From the NCBI GenBank assembly GCA_024278555.1, contig JAJRSX010000165.1, forward strand, positions 1 to 9,750: 9,750 bases of DNA, given 5' to 3'. The stretch is from a bacterium. Its GTDB lineage: Bacteria; CG2-30-53-67; CG2-30-70-394. This document shows, one piece after another, positions 1 through 6,560 of the stretch. Within the stretch, counting starts at the first letter, position 1. Each line of letters opens with the position of its first letter. The notes below the pieces were generated by a model. That model was not told the origin of the DNA and searched no databases. It was given only the letters and a program-made list of their open reading frames with translations. The position numbers and the translations under genes were made by a program.

Positions 1-536
1 AGACCGTCATCGATCTGATCAAGGGCGTCGACGCCCGCCTCTTCCCCGTCGGCCGTCTCGACCGGGACGCCGAGGGCCTCCTCCTGCTCACCGACGACGG
101 CGACCTCGCCGCCGCCCTCACCCACCCGGGCCACGGGGTGGAGAAGGTCTACCACGCCCGGATCAGCCGCCACCCGAATGACAAGGAGCTCGCCCGCCTG
201 CGCCGCGGGGTCCGCCTGGAAGACGGCCCGGCACTGCCCCTGCGGGTGAAGGTGGTGAAGAAGAACCCGAAATCCGCCTGGGTGGAGATCGTCTTCGTCG
301 AGGGGCGCAACCGCCTGGTGCGGCGCTACTTCCGGCACATCGGTCTCGACGTGGAGCGGCTCGTGCGGGTCGCTGAGGGGCCGCTGACCATCGCCGGCAT
401 GGCCCCCGGCGACTACCGCCCCCTCACCCGCCCGGAGGTCGCCCGGCTCCGCCAGTTGACGACCGCGGGGGGGATGCCCAAAGCGCCGCCTCGAAGGCGG
501 CCGCGGACAAAGAAACCGGCGGGCGGCAGGCGATAG
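1..536 (+). CDS. rRNA pseudouridine synthase, RsuA/RluB family (5' end missing)
   Basis: This enzyme would isomerise a uridine in ribosomal RNA to pseudouridine in the cytoplasm. The reading frame is open from the left edge (first full codon at 3) to TAG at 534-536, leaving 178 visible codons. Visible residues 17-20 are GRLD, followed by a GLLLLTDDG stretch. This is the catalytic motif of the family, with the catalytic Asp at visible residue 20 (codon 60-62). Further family hallmarks are GVRLEDGPA and EGRNRLVRR. The C-terminus is a Lys/Arg/Pro-rich tail, as is common in RluB-type proteins. The N-terminal S4 RNA-binding domain expected in this family would lie left of the window. I cannot separate RluB (23S rRNA) from RsuA (16S) or RluE on this fragment; RluB-like is my preference. 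The stop codon directly abuts the repeat cluster that starts at 537. Confidence 0.93.
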   Translation, partial: TVIDLIKGVDARLFPVGRLDRDAEGLLLLTDDGDLAAALTHPGHGVEKVYHARISRHPNDKELARLRRGVRLEDGPALPLRVKVVKKNPKSAWVEIVFVEGRNRLVRRYFRHIGLDVERLVRVAEGPLTIAGMAPGDYRPLTRPEVARLRQLTTAGGMPKAPPRRRPRTKKPAGGRR

Positions 537-567
537 CAGAACCTTGGGGTCAGGTCTTGCCTTGCCA
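537..567 (+). repeat. Repeat copy 1, left end only
   Basis: The left foot CAGAACCTTGGGGTCA is followed by GGTCTTGCCTTGCC and then stops where the next copy begins. It carries the T variant of the arm (CTTGCC). No matching right end is seen after 888, so this copy is truncated. It begins at the base after the TAG stop of the upstream gene. Confidence 0.75.
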
Positions 568-655
568 CAGAACCTTGGGGTCAGGTCTTGCCTCGCCACA
601 TTTCTTGAAGCAACGAGTCTGCCCATTCGGTTTGAATAGCCGAAGAAATGTGGCG
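568..655 (+). repeat. Repeat copy 2, left arm, loop and partial right arm
   Basis: The complete left arm lies at 577-606, identical to the left arm of copy 5. It is followed by the full loop (607-642) and the first 13 nt of the right arm (643-655, AAGAAATGTGGCG). The remaining right arm and right foot are missing, and copy 3 starts immediately at 656. The arm has the C variant (CTCGCC), and the partial right arm ends GGCG, which matches it. Confidence 0.8.
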
Positions 656-671
656 CAGAACCTTGGGGTCA

Positions 672-874
672 CAGAACCTTGGGGTCAGGTCTTGCCTTGC
701 CACATTTCTTGAAGCAACCAGAACCTTGGGGTCAGGTCTTGCCTCGCCACATTTCTTGAAGCAACGAGTCTGCCCATTCGGTTTGAATAGCCGAAGAAAT
801 GTGGCGAGGCAAGACCTGACCCCAATTCCGTGAATAGAAGAAATGTGGCAAGGCAAGACCTGACCCCAATTCCG
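672..874 (+). repeat. Repeat copy 4, split by copy 5: 672-718 and 831-874
   Basis: The left half runs from the foot through the arm 681-710 to GAAGCAAC at 718. The right half resumes at 831 with TGAATAG, which is loop sequence lacking the following CCG, and continues through the right arm 838-867 to the foot ending at 874. Arms 681-710 and 838-867 are perfect 30-nt reverse complements. Both carry the T/A variant (CTTGCC / GGCAAG), which differs from copy 5. This shared variant supports reading the two halves as one element interrupted by copy 5. Confidence 0.7.
719..830 (+). repeat. Repeat copy 5, complete palindromic element
   Basis: This is the only uninterrupted copy. It has a left foot at 719-734, a left arm at 728-757, a 36-nt loop at 758-793, a right arm at 794-823 and a right foot ending CAATTCCG at 830. 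The two 30-nt arms are perfect reverse complements with the C/G variant (CTCGCC / GGCGAG). Transcribed, this would be a very stable hairpin. It is non-coding and is about the size expected of a REPIN-type non-autonomous element. Confidence 0.8.
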
Positions 875-892
875 TGACCCCAATTCCGCTCC

Positions 893-921
893 TTGGCACC
901 GCACCACGTGTGGGCTATAAA
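893..921 (+). promoter_or_regulatory. Predicted sigma-70 promoter for the bamA operon
   Basis: A TTGGCA -35 hexamer (893-898, 5 of 6 to consensus) and a TATAAA -10 hexamer (916-921, 5 of 6) are separated by exactly 17 nt. Transcription would start near 928, giving a leader of about 86 nt before bamA. This is one of the few AT-containing patches in the region and begins 5 nt after the last repeat foot. It is a prediction by eye only. Confidence 0.6.
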
Positions 922-1013
922 CCGCGCGCGTTTTGCTCCCCTCCTCGCCCATCCATCGTGCCCCTCGGGACCGCCCTGCCCGGCGCCCCCGCCTTCCGGA
1001 GGTCGTCGTCGGC

Positions 1014-3311
1014 ATGAAGTACGCCATCGCCCTCCTCGTCTGCTGCGTCGTCCTCACCGCGTCGATCCGCAACTCCTACTCCGACGCCCCCGAGGGCAAG
1101 CGGGTGGTCTCCATCGACGTGGTGGGCAACCGTCGGGTCGACACCCAGACGATCATCACCAAGTGTCTCACCAGGGTGGGCAAGGCGTACTCCTCCTACC
1201 TGGTGCGCAACGACATCGCCACCCTCTTCAAGCTCGGCCAGTTCGATGACATCCAGGTCGACGCCCGGGACGTCGCCGGCGGCGTCGCCCTCACCTTCCG
1301 GGTGAAGGAGAAGCCGGCGGTCGTGTCGGTGGAGCACACCGGCAACGACAAGATCCGCAACGAGAAGATAGACCCGGAGATCCACGTCAAGGTGGGCGAC
1401 GTCTACGACGCCCGGCGGGTGGAGGAGGATCGCAAACGGATCCTGGAGCTGTACAAGAAGGACGGCTACGTCTTCGCCGAGGTGACCGCCAAGGAGGAGC
1501 GCAGCGAGACCGGCGGAGTGAAGCTCACCTACGAGATCGACGAGGGGTCGAAGGTGGAGGTGCGAGAGATCGTCTTCTCCGGCAATACCCACTTCAAAGA
1601 GCGCGAGATCCGCAAGGTGATCGCCACCAAACGCTACAACCTGCTCTCCTGGCTCACCGGCTCCGGGGTCTACAACCGCGACCTGGCGAAGGTGGACAGC
1701 GACCGGATCCGGGCCCTGTATCACAACCACGGCTACATCGAGGCGAAGGTGGGCGCCCCCAAGGTGGTCCTCTCCGAGGACCGCAAGGAGGTGACGGTCA
1801 CCTTCCCGATCGTCGAGGGGCGGCAGTTCACCATCCACTCGGTGGCGGTGCGCGGCAACGACCACATCGCCACCGATGAGCTGGTCGCCGGCCTGGAGAC
1901 CGCCACCGGTGAGATCTACAGCCGCGAGGATGTGCGCAAGGACATCGCCAAGCTCACCGAGCAGTACGGCAACAAGGGCTACTTCTTCGTCGACATCGTG
2001 CCGCGCACCATGCCGGTGGAGGGCAAGACCGAGGTCGATATCGTCTTCGACATCGACGAGGGCAAGCAGGCGCACATCGGCCGCATCGACATCACCGGCA
2101 ATGACCGCACCCGCGACAAGGTGATCCGCCGCGAGCTCCGCTTCGAAGAGGGCGACCTCTACAGCAGCAAGGATGTGCGCCGCTCCTTCGAGCGGCTCAA
2201 CAACCTGGGCTACTTCGACAACGTCGAGATCATCCCCAACCGCGAGCTCGGCACCGACATCCTCGATACCGAGATCCGGGTGAAGGAGCGCCCCACCGGG
2301 TCGCTCACCATGGGCGCCGGCTGGGGCTCCGCCGACGGCTTCCTCGCCACCTTCTCGGTCAGTGAAGCGAACCTCATGGGCACCGGCCGCAAGCTCAACC
2401 TCGTCCTGGAGCTCGGCGAGCAGCGTACCCGGGTGAACCTCCGCTACCTGGAGCCGTACCTCCTCGGCACCGACATGACCGGCCAGGTGGACGTCTTCAA
2501 CACCCTCCAGCAGTTCAACGACTTCGACCGCAAGTCCAAGGGGTTCGGCCTCACCCTGAGCAAGCAGATCGGCGAGTACGACTCGGGTGAGCTCGGCTAT
2601 CGCCTCGACTCCCTGAAGGTCGAGCCGGCGAGCGGCGACAACGGCATCGAGGCCACCGACACGGTCTCCTCCACCCTGCGCCTCGGCTGGGTGCGCAACA
2701 CCGTCGACTCGCGCTTCGACCCGACCCGCGGCTTCCGCCTCGCCGCCTCCGCCGAGTGGGCGGGCGGCCCCCTCGGTTTCGACAACGACTACGAAAAGCT
2801 GAGCGCCAACTACAACTGGTTCCACAAGCTCCTGTGGAAGACCGTCTTCGGTCTCCACCTGCGTACCGGCTACCTCGCCGACCGGGAGGACGACGAGCAG
2901 CAAAAGGAGGACATCTACCGCCTGGAGGGGTTCTACCTCGGCGGCATCAACTCCCTGCGCGGCTACGAGCCCCGTTCGGTGGGGCCGAAGTCGGGTGACC
3001 TCACCGGCCAGCCCCACGAGGGGATCGCCCTGGGGGGCAACTTCATGCTCCTGTCCAACGTCGAGGTCACCTTCCCGCTGGTGGAGGAGGCCGGCCTGAA
3101 GGGGGTCATCTTCCTCGACGCCGGCGACGCCTGGGGCCGGCAGGAGTCGGTGGATCTGTCGGATCTCAAGTACTCCGCCGGCTTCGGCGTCCGCTGGCTC
3201 TCCCCCATGGGGCCGCTGCGCCTCGAGTGGGGCTACAAGCTCTCCGACACCGACGACGTCTCCGACACCAACAACTCCCGCTTCGAGTTCTCCATCGGCT
3301 CGTTCTTCTAG
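1014..3311 (+). CDS. bamA: Outer membrane protein assembly factor BamA (Omp85)
   Basis: BamA is the central subunit of the BAM complex, which folds and inserts beta-barrel proteins into the outer membrane. I chose ATG 1014 because GGAGG lies at 998-1002 and the protein then begins with a signal peptide (MKYAIALLVCCVVLTAS, cleavage near residue 23). In-frame upstream codons back to 933 give a non-signal-like Pro/Arg-rich stretch. The product is 765 aa, normal for BamA. Five POTRA domains can be followed at roughly 31-99, 102-178, 181-268, 271-350 and 353-426; GN turns (GNRR, GNDK, GNTH, GNDH, GNDR) recur at their starts. The 16-strand barrel is about 430-765. The conserved loop-6 RGY motif is at 649-651, and the protein ends in Phe-Phe, as expected for an outer-membrane beta-signal. 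It is first in an operon with skp, lpxD and fabZ. Confidence 0.96.
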   Translation: MKYAIALLVCCVVLTASIRNSYSDAPEGKRVVSIDVVGNRRVDTQTIITKCLTRVGKAYSSYLVRNDIATLFKLGQFDDIQVDARDVAGGVALTFRVKEKPAVVSVEHTGNDKIRNEKIDPEIHVKVGDVYDARRVEEDRKRILELYKKDGYVFAEVTAKEERSETGGVKLTYEIDEGSKVEVREIVFSGNTHFKEREIRKVIATKRYNLLSWLTGSGVYNRDLAKVDSDRIRALYHNHGYIEAKVGAPKVVLSEDRKEVTVTFPIVEGRQFTIHSVAVRGNDHIATDELVAGLETATGEIYSREDVRKDIAKLTEQYGNKGYFFVDIVPRTMPVEGKTEVDIVFDIDEGKQAHIGRIDITGNDRTRDKVIRRELRFEEGDLYSSKDVRRSFERLNNLGYFDNVEIIPNRELGTDILDTEIRVKERPTGSLTMGAGWGSADGFLATFSVSEANLMGTGRKLNLVLELGEQRTRVNLRYLEPYLLGTDMTGQVDVFNTLQQFNDFDRKSKGFGLTLSKQIGEYDSGELGYRLDSLKVEPASGDNGIEATDTVSSTLRLGWVRNTVDSRFDPTRGFRLAASAEWAGGPLGFDNDYEKLSANYNWFHKLLWKTVFGLHLRTGYLADREDDEQQKEDIYRLEGFYLGGINSLRGYEPRSVGPKSGDLTGQPHEGIALGGNFMLLSNVEVTFPLVEEAGLKGVIFLDAGDAWGRQESVDLSDLKYSAGFGVRWLSPMGPLRLEWGYKLSDTDDVSDTNNSRFEFSIGSFF

Positions 3312-3334
3312 TGCCGTCTGCTGCGCAGACGGCA
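3312..3334. other. Perfect 10-bp hairpin after bamA stop
   Basis: TGCCGTCTGC and GCAGACGGCA flank a 3-nt loop (TGC), starting directly after the bamA TAG. There is no T-run behind it, so it is not a standard intrinsic terminator. It could attenuate transcription, stabilise the bamA mRNA 3' end, or belong to the family of 3-nt-loop palindromes also seen after queA. The gap to skp is 146 bp. Confidence 0.6.
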
Positions 3335-3336
3335 GA

Positions 3337-3355
3337 GGCGGCGCGTGGCGCCGCC
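3337..3355. other. Second hairpin in the bamA-skp gap
   Basis: GGCGGCGC and GCGCCGCC flank a 3-nt loop (GTG), two bases after the preceding hairpin. A G-rich stretch follows rather than a T-tract. A further small palindrome, GCGGAT-A-ATCCGC, lies at 3417-3429 and contains a GATAAT that could serve as a weak -10. I see no convincing -35 for it. Confidence 0.5.
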
Positions 3356-3457
3356 GGGGGTGGAGAGCGGGGGCCAGGCGCCGACCAACCTGCCCCTTTC
3401 ACCCACCCCCCGCGTGGCGGATAATCCGCTCCGCTGTTTTCCTACCCGGAGAGACCC

Positions 3458-3979
3458 ATGAAAAGCCGCCTGATCCTGATCGTCGTTGCCGCCCTCCTCT
3501 GCCTCGCACCGGTGGCCCATGCCGAGGCGAAGCTCGGCATCGTCGACGTGCAGCGGGTGATCGACGAGTCGAACCGCGGTAAGGCGGCGCGCGACCTGCT
3601 CCAGGAGCGGTTTGAAAAGGAGAAGGCGGACCTGGAGCAGAGGGGCAAGGCGATCGAGCTCTTCAAGGAGGACCTGGAAAAACAGGCCCTCGTCCTCACC
3701 CCGGAGAAGCGGGCGGAGAAGCAGGACGAGCTGCAGCGGCGGATCAAGGAGTTCACCCGCCTGAAGAAGGACAAGCAGGAGGAGTTCAACAAGAAGCAGA
3801 TGCAGGTGTTGCGCGAGGTGATGGGGGCGGTGATGAAGGTAATCCAGGGATACGGCAAGGAGCAGGGCTACACCGCCATCCTCGACGGCACCCAGGGGCC
3901 GGTCCTCTTCGTGGGCGACGGTGTCGACATCACCGCGCAGATCGTCGAGCGGTTCAACCAGAGCGCCGCCGGTAAGTGA
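3458..3979 (+). CDS. skp: Periplasmic chaperone Skp/OmpH family
   Basis: Skp is a soluble periplasmic holdase that binds unfolded outer-membrane proteins and hands them to the BAM complex. The ATG at 3458 follows a GGAGAG Shine-Dalgarno at 3448-3453. The 173-aa product has a clear signal peptide (residues 1-22, cleavage AHA/EA). The mature protein starts with the OmpH hallmark [15 protein letters not shown] long Lys/Glu/Gln-rich coiled coil (about 40-130) follows, the tentacle helices of the trimer, and then a short alpha/beta C-terminal part that closes the core. Length and charge pattern are normal for the family. Its place between bamA and lpxD is the classical arrangement. The reading frame ends 8 nt before the chosen lpxD start. 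Confidence 0.93.
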   Translation: MKSRLILIVVAALLCLAPVAHAEAKLGIVDVQRVIDESNRGKAARDLLQERFEKEKADLEQRGKAIELFKEDLEKQALVLTPEKRAEKQDELQRRIKEFTRLKKDKQEEFNKKQMQVLREVMGAVMKVIQGYGKEQGYTAILDGTQGPVLFVGDGVDITAQIVERFNQSAAGK

Positions 3980-3987
3980 GGCCGGTG

Positions 3988-5037
3988 ATGGAACGGAGCC
4001 TGGAGGAGCTGGCAGCCCTGGTCGACGGGGAGGTGGAGGGTGACGCCGCCGTACGCGTCACCGGCCTGGCCACCATCGACGAGGCGACCAGCAGCGATCT
4101 CACCTTTCTCGCCAACCCGCGCTACCGCCGCTTCCTCGCCACCACCGGCGCCGGGGCGGTAATCCTCGGCCCCGGGGTGGCGTGCGACCGGATCCCGGTG
4201 ATCCGCTGCGACGACCCCTACCTCGCCTTCGCCCTGATCCTCCGCCTCTTTCACCCCCTGGAGCGCCCCGCCGCCGGGATCGACCCGGCCGCGGTGGTGG
4301 AGGCGGGGGCGCAGATCGGTGACGGCTGCACCCTCATGGCCGGCGCCTTTGTCGCCGCCGGGGCCTACCTCGGCGAGCGGGTCGTCCTCCACCCCGGCTG
4401 CTTCGTGGGCCAGGGGGCAAAGATCGGTGACGACTCCTACCTCTACCCTAACGTGGTGGTCCGCGAGGGGGTACGGATGGGGGCGCGCTGCATCCTCCAG
4501 CCCGGGGCGATCATCGGCAGCGACGGCTTCGGCTACGCCCAGAGCTCCGAAGGGGCCCTGAAGATCCCCCAGGTGGGCGGTGTGCGCATGGGCGATGACG
4601 TGGAGATCGGCGCCAACGCCTGCATCGACCGCGGCGCCCTGGGGGACACGGTGATCGGCGACGGGGTGAAGATCGACAACCTCGTGCAGATCGCCCACAA
4701 CGTGCGGATCGGTGACCACACGATTATCACCGCCATGGTCGGCGTCGCCGGCTCCACCACCATCGGCGCCGGCTGCGCCATCGGCGGCCACTCGGCGATC
4801 GCCGGCCACATCGAGATCGGTGACGGGGTCTCCCTGGCGGCGATGAGCGGCGTACCCGGCAACCTGCGCGGCGGCCGGGTCTACGCCGGCATCCCCGCCC
4901 TGGAGCACCGCGCCTGGCGGCGGGTGATTGCAACCGTTCCGCGCCTGCCGGAGATGCGCAAAGAGATCGAGTCGCTCCGCAAACGCCTCGCGGCCCTGGA
5001 GGCAAGCGCGGGCGACAACGGCACCACGGAGGCGTAA
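3988..5037 (+). CDS. lpxD: UDP-3-O-(3-hydroxyacyl)glucosamine N-acyltransferase LpxD
   Basis: LpxD transfers a 3-hydroxyacyl chain from acyl carrier protein to the 2-amino group of UDP-3-O-acyl-glucosamine, the third step of lipid A synthesis, at the cytoplasmic side. I prefer ATG 3988 (349 aa), with GAGG at 3978-3981. An in-frame GTG at 3976 that overlaps the skp TGA would add four residues. The N-terminal uridine-binding domain (about 1-95) contains [14 protein letters not shown]. It is followed by a left-handed beta-helix of hexapeptide repeats (about 100-300, recurring IGDG/IGAG). The conserved GSDGFGYA is at 177-184. The presumed catalytic His is His237 in QIAHNVRIG, matching His239 of the E. 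coli enzyme. A C-terminal helix (about 318-340) is charged and coiled. The GGAGG for fabZ lies within the last codons. Confidence 0.95.
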   Translation: MERSLEELAALVDGEVEGDAAVRVTGLATIDEATSSDLTFLANPRYRRFLATTGAGAVILGPGVACDRIPVIRCDDPYLAFALILRLFHPLERPAAGIDPAAVVEAGAQIGDGCTLMAGAFVAAGAYLGERVVLHPGCFVGQGAKIGDDSYLYPNVVVREGVRMGARCILQPGAIIGSDGFGYAQSSEGALKIPQVGGVRMGDDVEIGANACIDRGALGDTVIGDGVKIDNLVQIAHNVRIGDHTIITAMVGVAGSTTIGAGCAIGGHSAIAGHIEIGDGVSLAAMSGVPGNLRGGRVYAGIPALEHRAWRRVIATVPRLPEMRKEIESLRKRLAALEASAGDNGTTEA

Positions 5038-5043
5038 CCAACC

Positions 5044-5478
5044 ATGAACATCTGCGAAATCATGCGGCTGTTGCCGCACCGCTACCCCTTTCTCCTCCTC
5101 GACCGGATCACCGGCCTGGACGAAGAGGCCCACCAGTGGGCGGAGGGGCTGAAGAACGTCACCATCAACGAGCAGTTCTTCCAGGGCCACTTCCCCGGCC
5201 ACCCGGTGATGCCCGGGGTGCTCATCGTCGAGGGGATGGCGCAGCTCTCCGGCGCCCTCGCCCTGACCACGGTCGAGGACCCCACCACCAAGGTGATCTA
5301 CTTCATGTCCATCGAGCAGGCGAAGTTTCGCCACCCGGTGGTCCCCGGCGACACCCTCCACTACCGGGTGGATCTTATCCGCCAGCGCAGGAGCGTCTGG
5401 ATCATGGCGGCGAAGGCGAGGGTCGGCGACACGGTCACCACCGAGGCGCGCTTCACCGCCATGGTGGTGGATCGGTAG
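5044..5478 (+). CDS. fabZ: 3-hydroxyacyl-ACP dehydratase FabZ
   Basis: FabZ dehydrates 3-hydroxyacyl-ACP to trans-2-enoyl-ACP in fatty-acid elongation. It competes with the lipid A acyltransferases for hydroxyacyl-ACP, which explains its place beside lpxD. The 144-aa length is typical. The sequence opens with the family signature LPHRYPFLLLD (10-20). The active-site segment has GHFPGHPVMPG, with catalytic His49 and Glu63 (in VEGMAQ) at the same numbers as in the Pseudomonas enzyme. A hot-dog fold is expected throughout. GGAGG at 5028-5032, inside the end of lpxD, precedes the ATG, and only 6 nt separate the genes, so they are probably co-transcribed and coupled. In many Gram-negatives lpxA follows fabZ directly; here it does not. 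Confidence 0.96.
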   Translation: MNICEIMRLLPHRYPFLLLDRITGLDEEAHQWAEGLKNVTINEQFFQGHFPGHPVMPGVLIVEGMAQLSGALALTTVEDPTTKVIYFMSIEQAKFRHPVVPGDTLHYRVDLIRQRRSVWIMAAKARVGDTVTTEARFTAMVVDR

Positions 5479-5502
5479 GCGCGCCGCGCCCTCCACTGCG
5501 CG

Positions 5503-6531
5503 GTGAAGCTCTCCGACTTCGACTACCACCTGCCACCCGACCGCATCGCCCAGCGACCGGCACCGCGGCGGGATGGGTCGCGGCTCATGGTGGTCCCGCG
5601 CCACGGCGACGGGGTGTTGCACCACCGCTTCAGCGACCTGCCGGAGCTCCTGCGCCCCGGCGACCTCCTGGTAGTGAACGACACCCGGGTGGTACCGGCC
5701 CGCCTCCGCGGCCACAAGGAGAGCGGTGGACAGGTCGAGCTCCTCCTGTCGCGGCCCCTGACAGACGGCCGCTGGGAGGCGATGGTGCGCGGCAAGACCC
5801 GGGTCGGCAGCCGCCTCCTCCTGGCCGACGGCAGCCTCACCGCCACCGTGGAGGGGGTGGAGGCGGGACCGACGCGCATCGTGCGCCTGGAGCCCGCCGC
5901 AGAGCTCGACGCCATCCTCCGCGACCACGGGGAGATCCCCCTGCCCCCCTACATCGACCGCCCCACCGGCGACACCGAGGAGGACCGGGAGCGGTACCAG
6001 ACCGTCTTCTCCGCCCGGCCGGGGGCGGTGGCCGCCCCCACCGCCGGCCTCCACTTCACCCCCGAGCTCCTCGCCCGCCTGGAGGAGCGCGGAATCGAGC
6101 GGGTGGCGGTGACCCTCCACGTGGGGCCGGGCACCTTTCGGCCGGTGGTGGCCGAGCGGATCACCGACCACCGGATGGAGACCGAACGGTACAGGGTGAG
6201 CGCGGCGACGGCCGAGGCGATCGAGACGGCGCGCGCCGCCGGCCGGCGGATCATCGCCTGCGGCACCACCGCGACCCGGGTCCTGGAGACCCTCTGGCAG
6301 CGCCACCGGGCGGTGGTGGCGGGGGCGGGAGAGAGCGACCTCTTCCTCTACCCGGGGGAGCGGTTCGGGGTGGTGGATGGCCTGATCACCAACTTCCACC
6401 TCCCCCGCTCCACCCTGCTCATGCTGGTGGCCGCCTTTGCCGGCCGCGACCGCATCCTCGCCGCCTACCAAGAGGCGATCGCCGCCGGCTACAGCTTCTA
6501 CAGCTACGGCGACGCGATGCTGGTGGTGTAG
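5503..6531 (+). CDS. queA: S-adenosylmethionine:tRNA ribosyltransferase-isomerase QueA
   Basis: QueA transfers and isomerises the ribosyl moiety of S-adenosylmethionine onto 7-aminomethyl-7-deazaguanine in tRNA, giving epoxyqueuosine, the penultimate queuosine intermediate. The 342-aa product has the expected blocks in order: LSDFDYHLPPDRIAQ at the N-terminus, VNDTRVVPARLRG (58-70), PTAGLHFT, HVGPGTFRPV and TNFHLPRSTLLMLV near the C-terminus. The start is GTG 5503; no ATG occurs near it, and the protein from here aligns with the normal QueA N-terminus. No good Shine-Dalgarno is visible in the 24-nt gap after fabZ, so translation may depend on coupling to fabZ. It is functionally unrelated to the envelope genes and is likely the last gene of that transcript. 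Confidence 0.95.
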   Translation: MKLSDFDYHLPPDRIAQRPAPRRDGSRLMVVPRHGDGVLHHRFSDLPELLRPGDLLVVNDTRVVPARLRGHKESGGQVELLLSRPLTDGRWEAMVRGKTRVGSRLLLADGSLTATVEGVEAGPTRIVRLEPAAELDAILRDHGEIPLPPYIDRPTGDTEEDRERYQTVFSARPGAVAAPTAGLHFTPELLARLEERGIERVAVTLHVGPGTFRPVVAERITDHRMETERYRVSAATAEAIETARAAGRRIIACGTTATRVLETLWQRHRAVVAGAGESDLFLYPGERFGVVDGLITNFHLPRSTLLMLVAAFAGRDRILAAYQEAIAAGYSFYSYGDAMLVV

Positions 6532-6541
6532 CGAGGGCTGG

Positions 6542-6560
6542 CGCCTGCCTTCGGCAGGCG
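6542..6560. terminator. GC-rich hairpin downstream of queA, possible terminator
   Basis: CGCCTGCC and GGCAGGCG (8 bp each) flank a TTC loop, 10 nt after the queA stop. It is followed by GGGATGGGG and not by a T-run, so intrinsic termination is doubtful. The position at the presumed end of the bamA-queA transcript is the main argument for a terminator role. It may instead belong to the neighbouring repeat region. Confidence 0.35.

Larger units (their letters stand above)
537..888. repeat. Cluster of nested REPIN/RAYT-like palindromic repeats
   Basis: This region fills most of the 477-bp gap between the pseudouridine synthase and bamA and has no credible gene. It holds five copies of the 16-mer CAGAACCTTGGGGTCA (starting at 537, 568, 656, 672 and 719) and three copies of TGACCCCAATTCCG (starting at 817, 861 and 875). 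The right foot is the imperfect inverse of the left foot. Between the feet are arms containing GGTCTTGCCT[T/C]GCCACA and a loop starting GAAGCAAC. The feet resemble sequences I associate with REP-associated tyrosine transposases (IS200-like, RAYT). That family link is from memory and was not searched, and no transposase lies in the window. Individual copies are listed separately. Confidence 0.85.
656..888 (+). repeat. Repeat copy 3, split: feet at 656-671 and 875-888
   Basis: Only the two feet remain: CAGAACCTTGGGGTCA at 656-671 and TGACCCCAATTCCG at 875-888. Together they form a minimal GGGGTCA/TGACCCC hairpin whose interior is occupied by copy 4 (672-874). I infer that copy 3 is the outermost of three nested units. 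The exact ends are uncertain by about 2 nt, because TG could belong to either neighbouring unit. Confidence 0.6.

Noticed and set aside
537-888. CRISPR array
   Set aside because: Repeats are irregularly spaced and partly overlapping, differ in length, form perfect long inverted pairs, and have no unique spacers of uniform size.
933-1013. Possible earlier start of bamA at ATG 933
   Set aside because: It would place a Pro/Arg-rich 27-residue stretch before the signal peptide and lies only about 5 nt after the predicted transcript start. ATG 1014 has a GGAGG and yields a normal signal peptide.
581-1072. Small open frames on both strands within the repeat cluster
   Set aside because: They consist of translated repeat units with no start context or domain, and they overlap the promoter and the start of bamA.
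915-3017. A 700-codon open frame on the minus strand opposite bamA
   Set aside because: It is a product of strong GC bias at third positions of bamA. The translation is low-complexity (Val/Asp/Gly/Leu-rich) with no recognisable domain, and the forward frame is clearly BamA.
3397-3425. Promoter for skp using GATAAT at 3420-3425
   Set aside because: The hexamer is part of a small palindrome and no acceptable -35 is present at the right distance. skp is more simply transcribed with bamA.
3868-6471. An 867-codon open frame on the minus strand across lpxD, fabZ and queA
   Set aside because: It spans three confidently identified forward genes and their gaps and is His/Gly/Asp-rich without motifs. 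This is the same GC-driven shadow effect.
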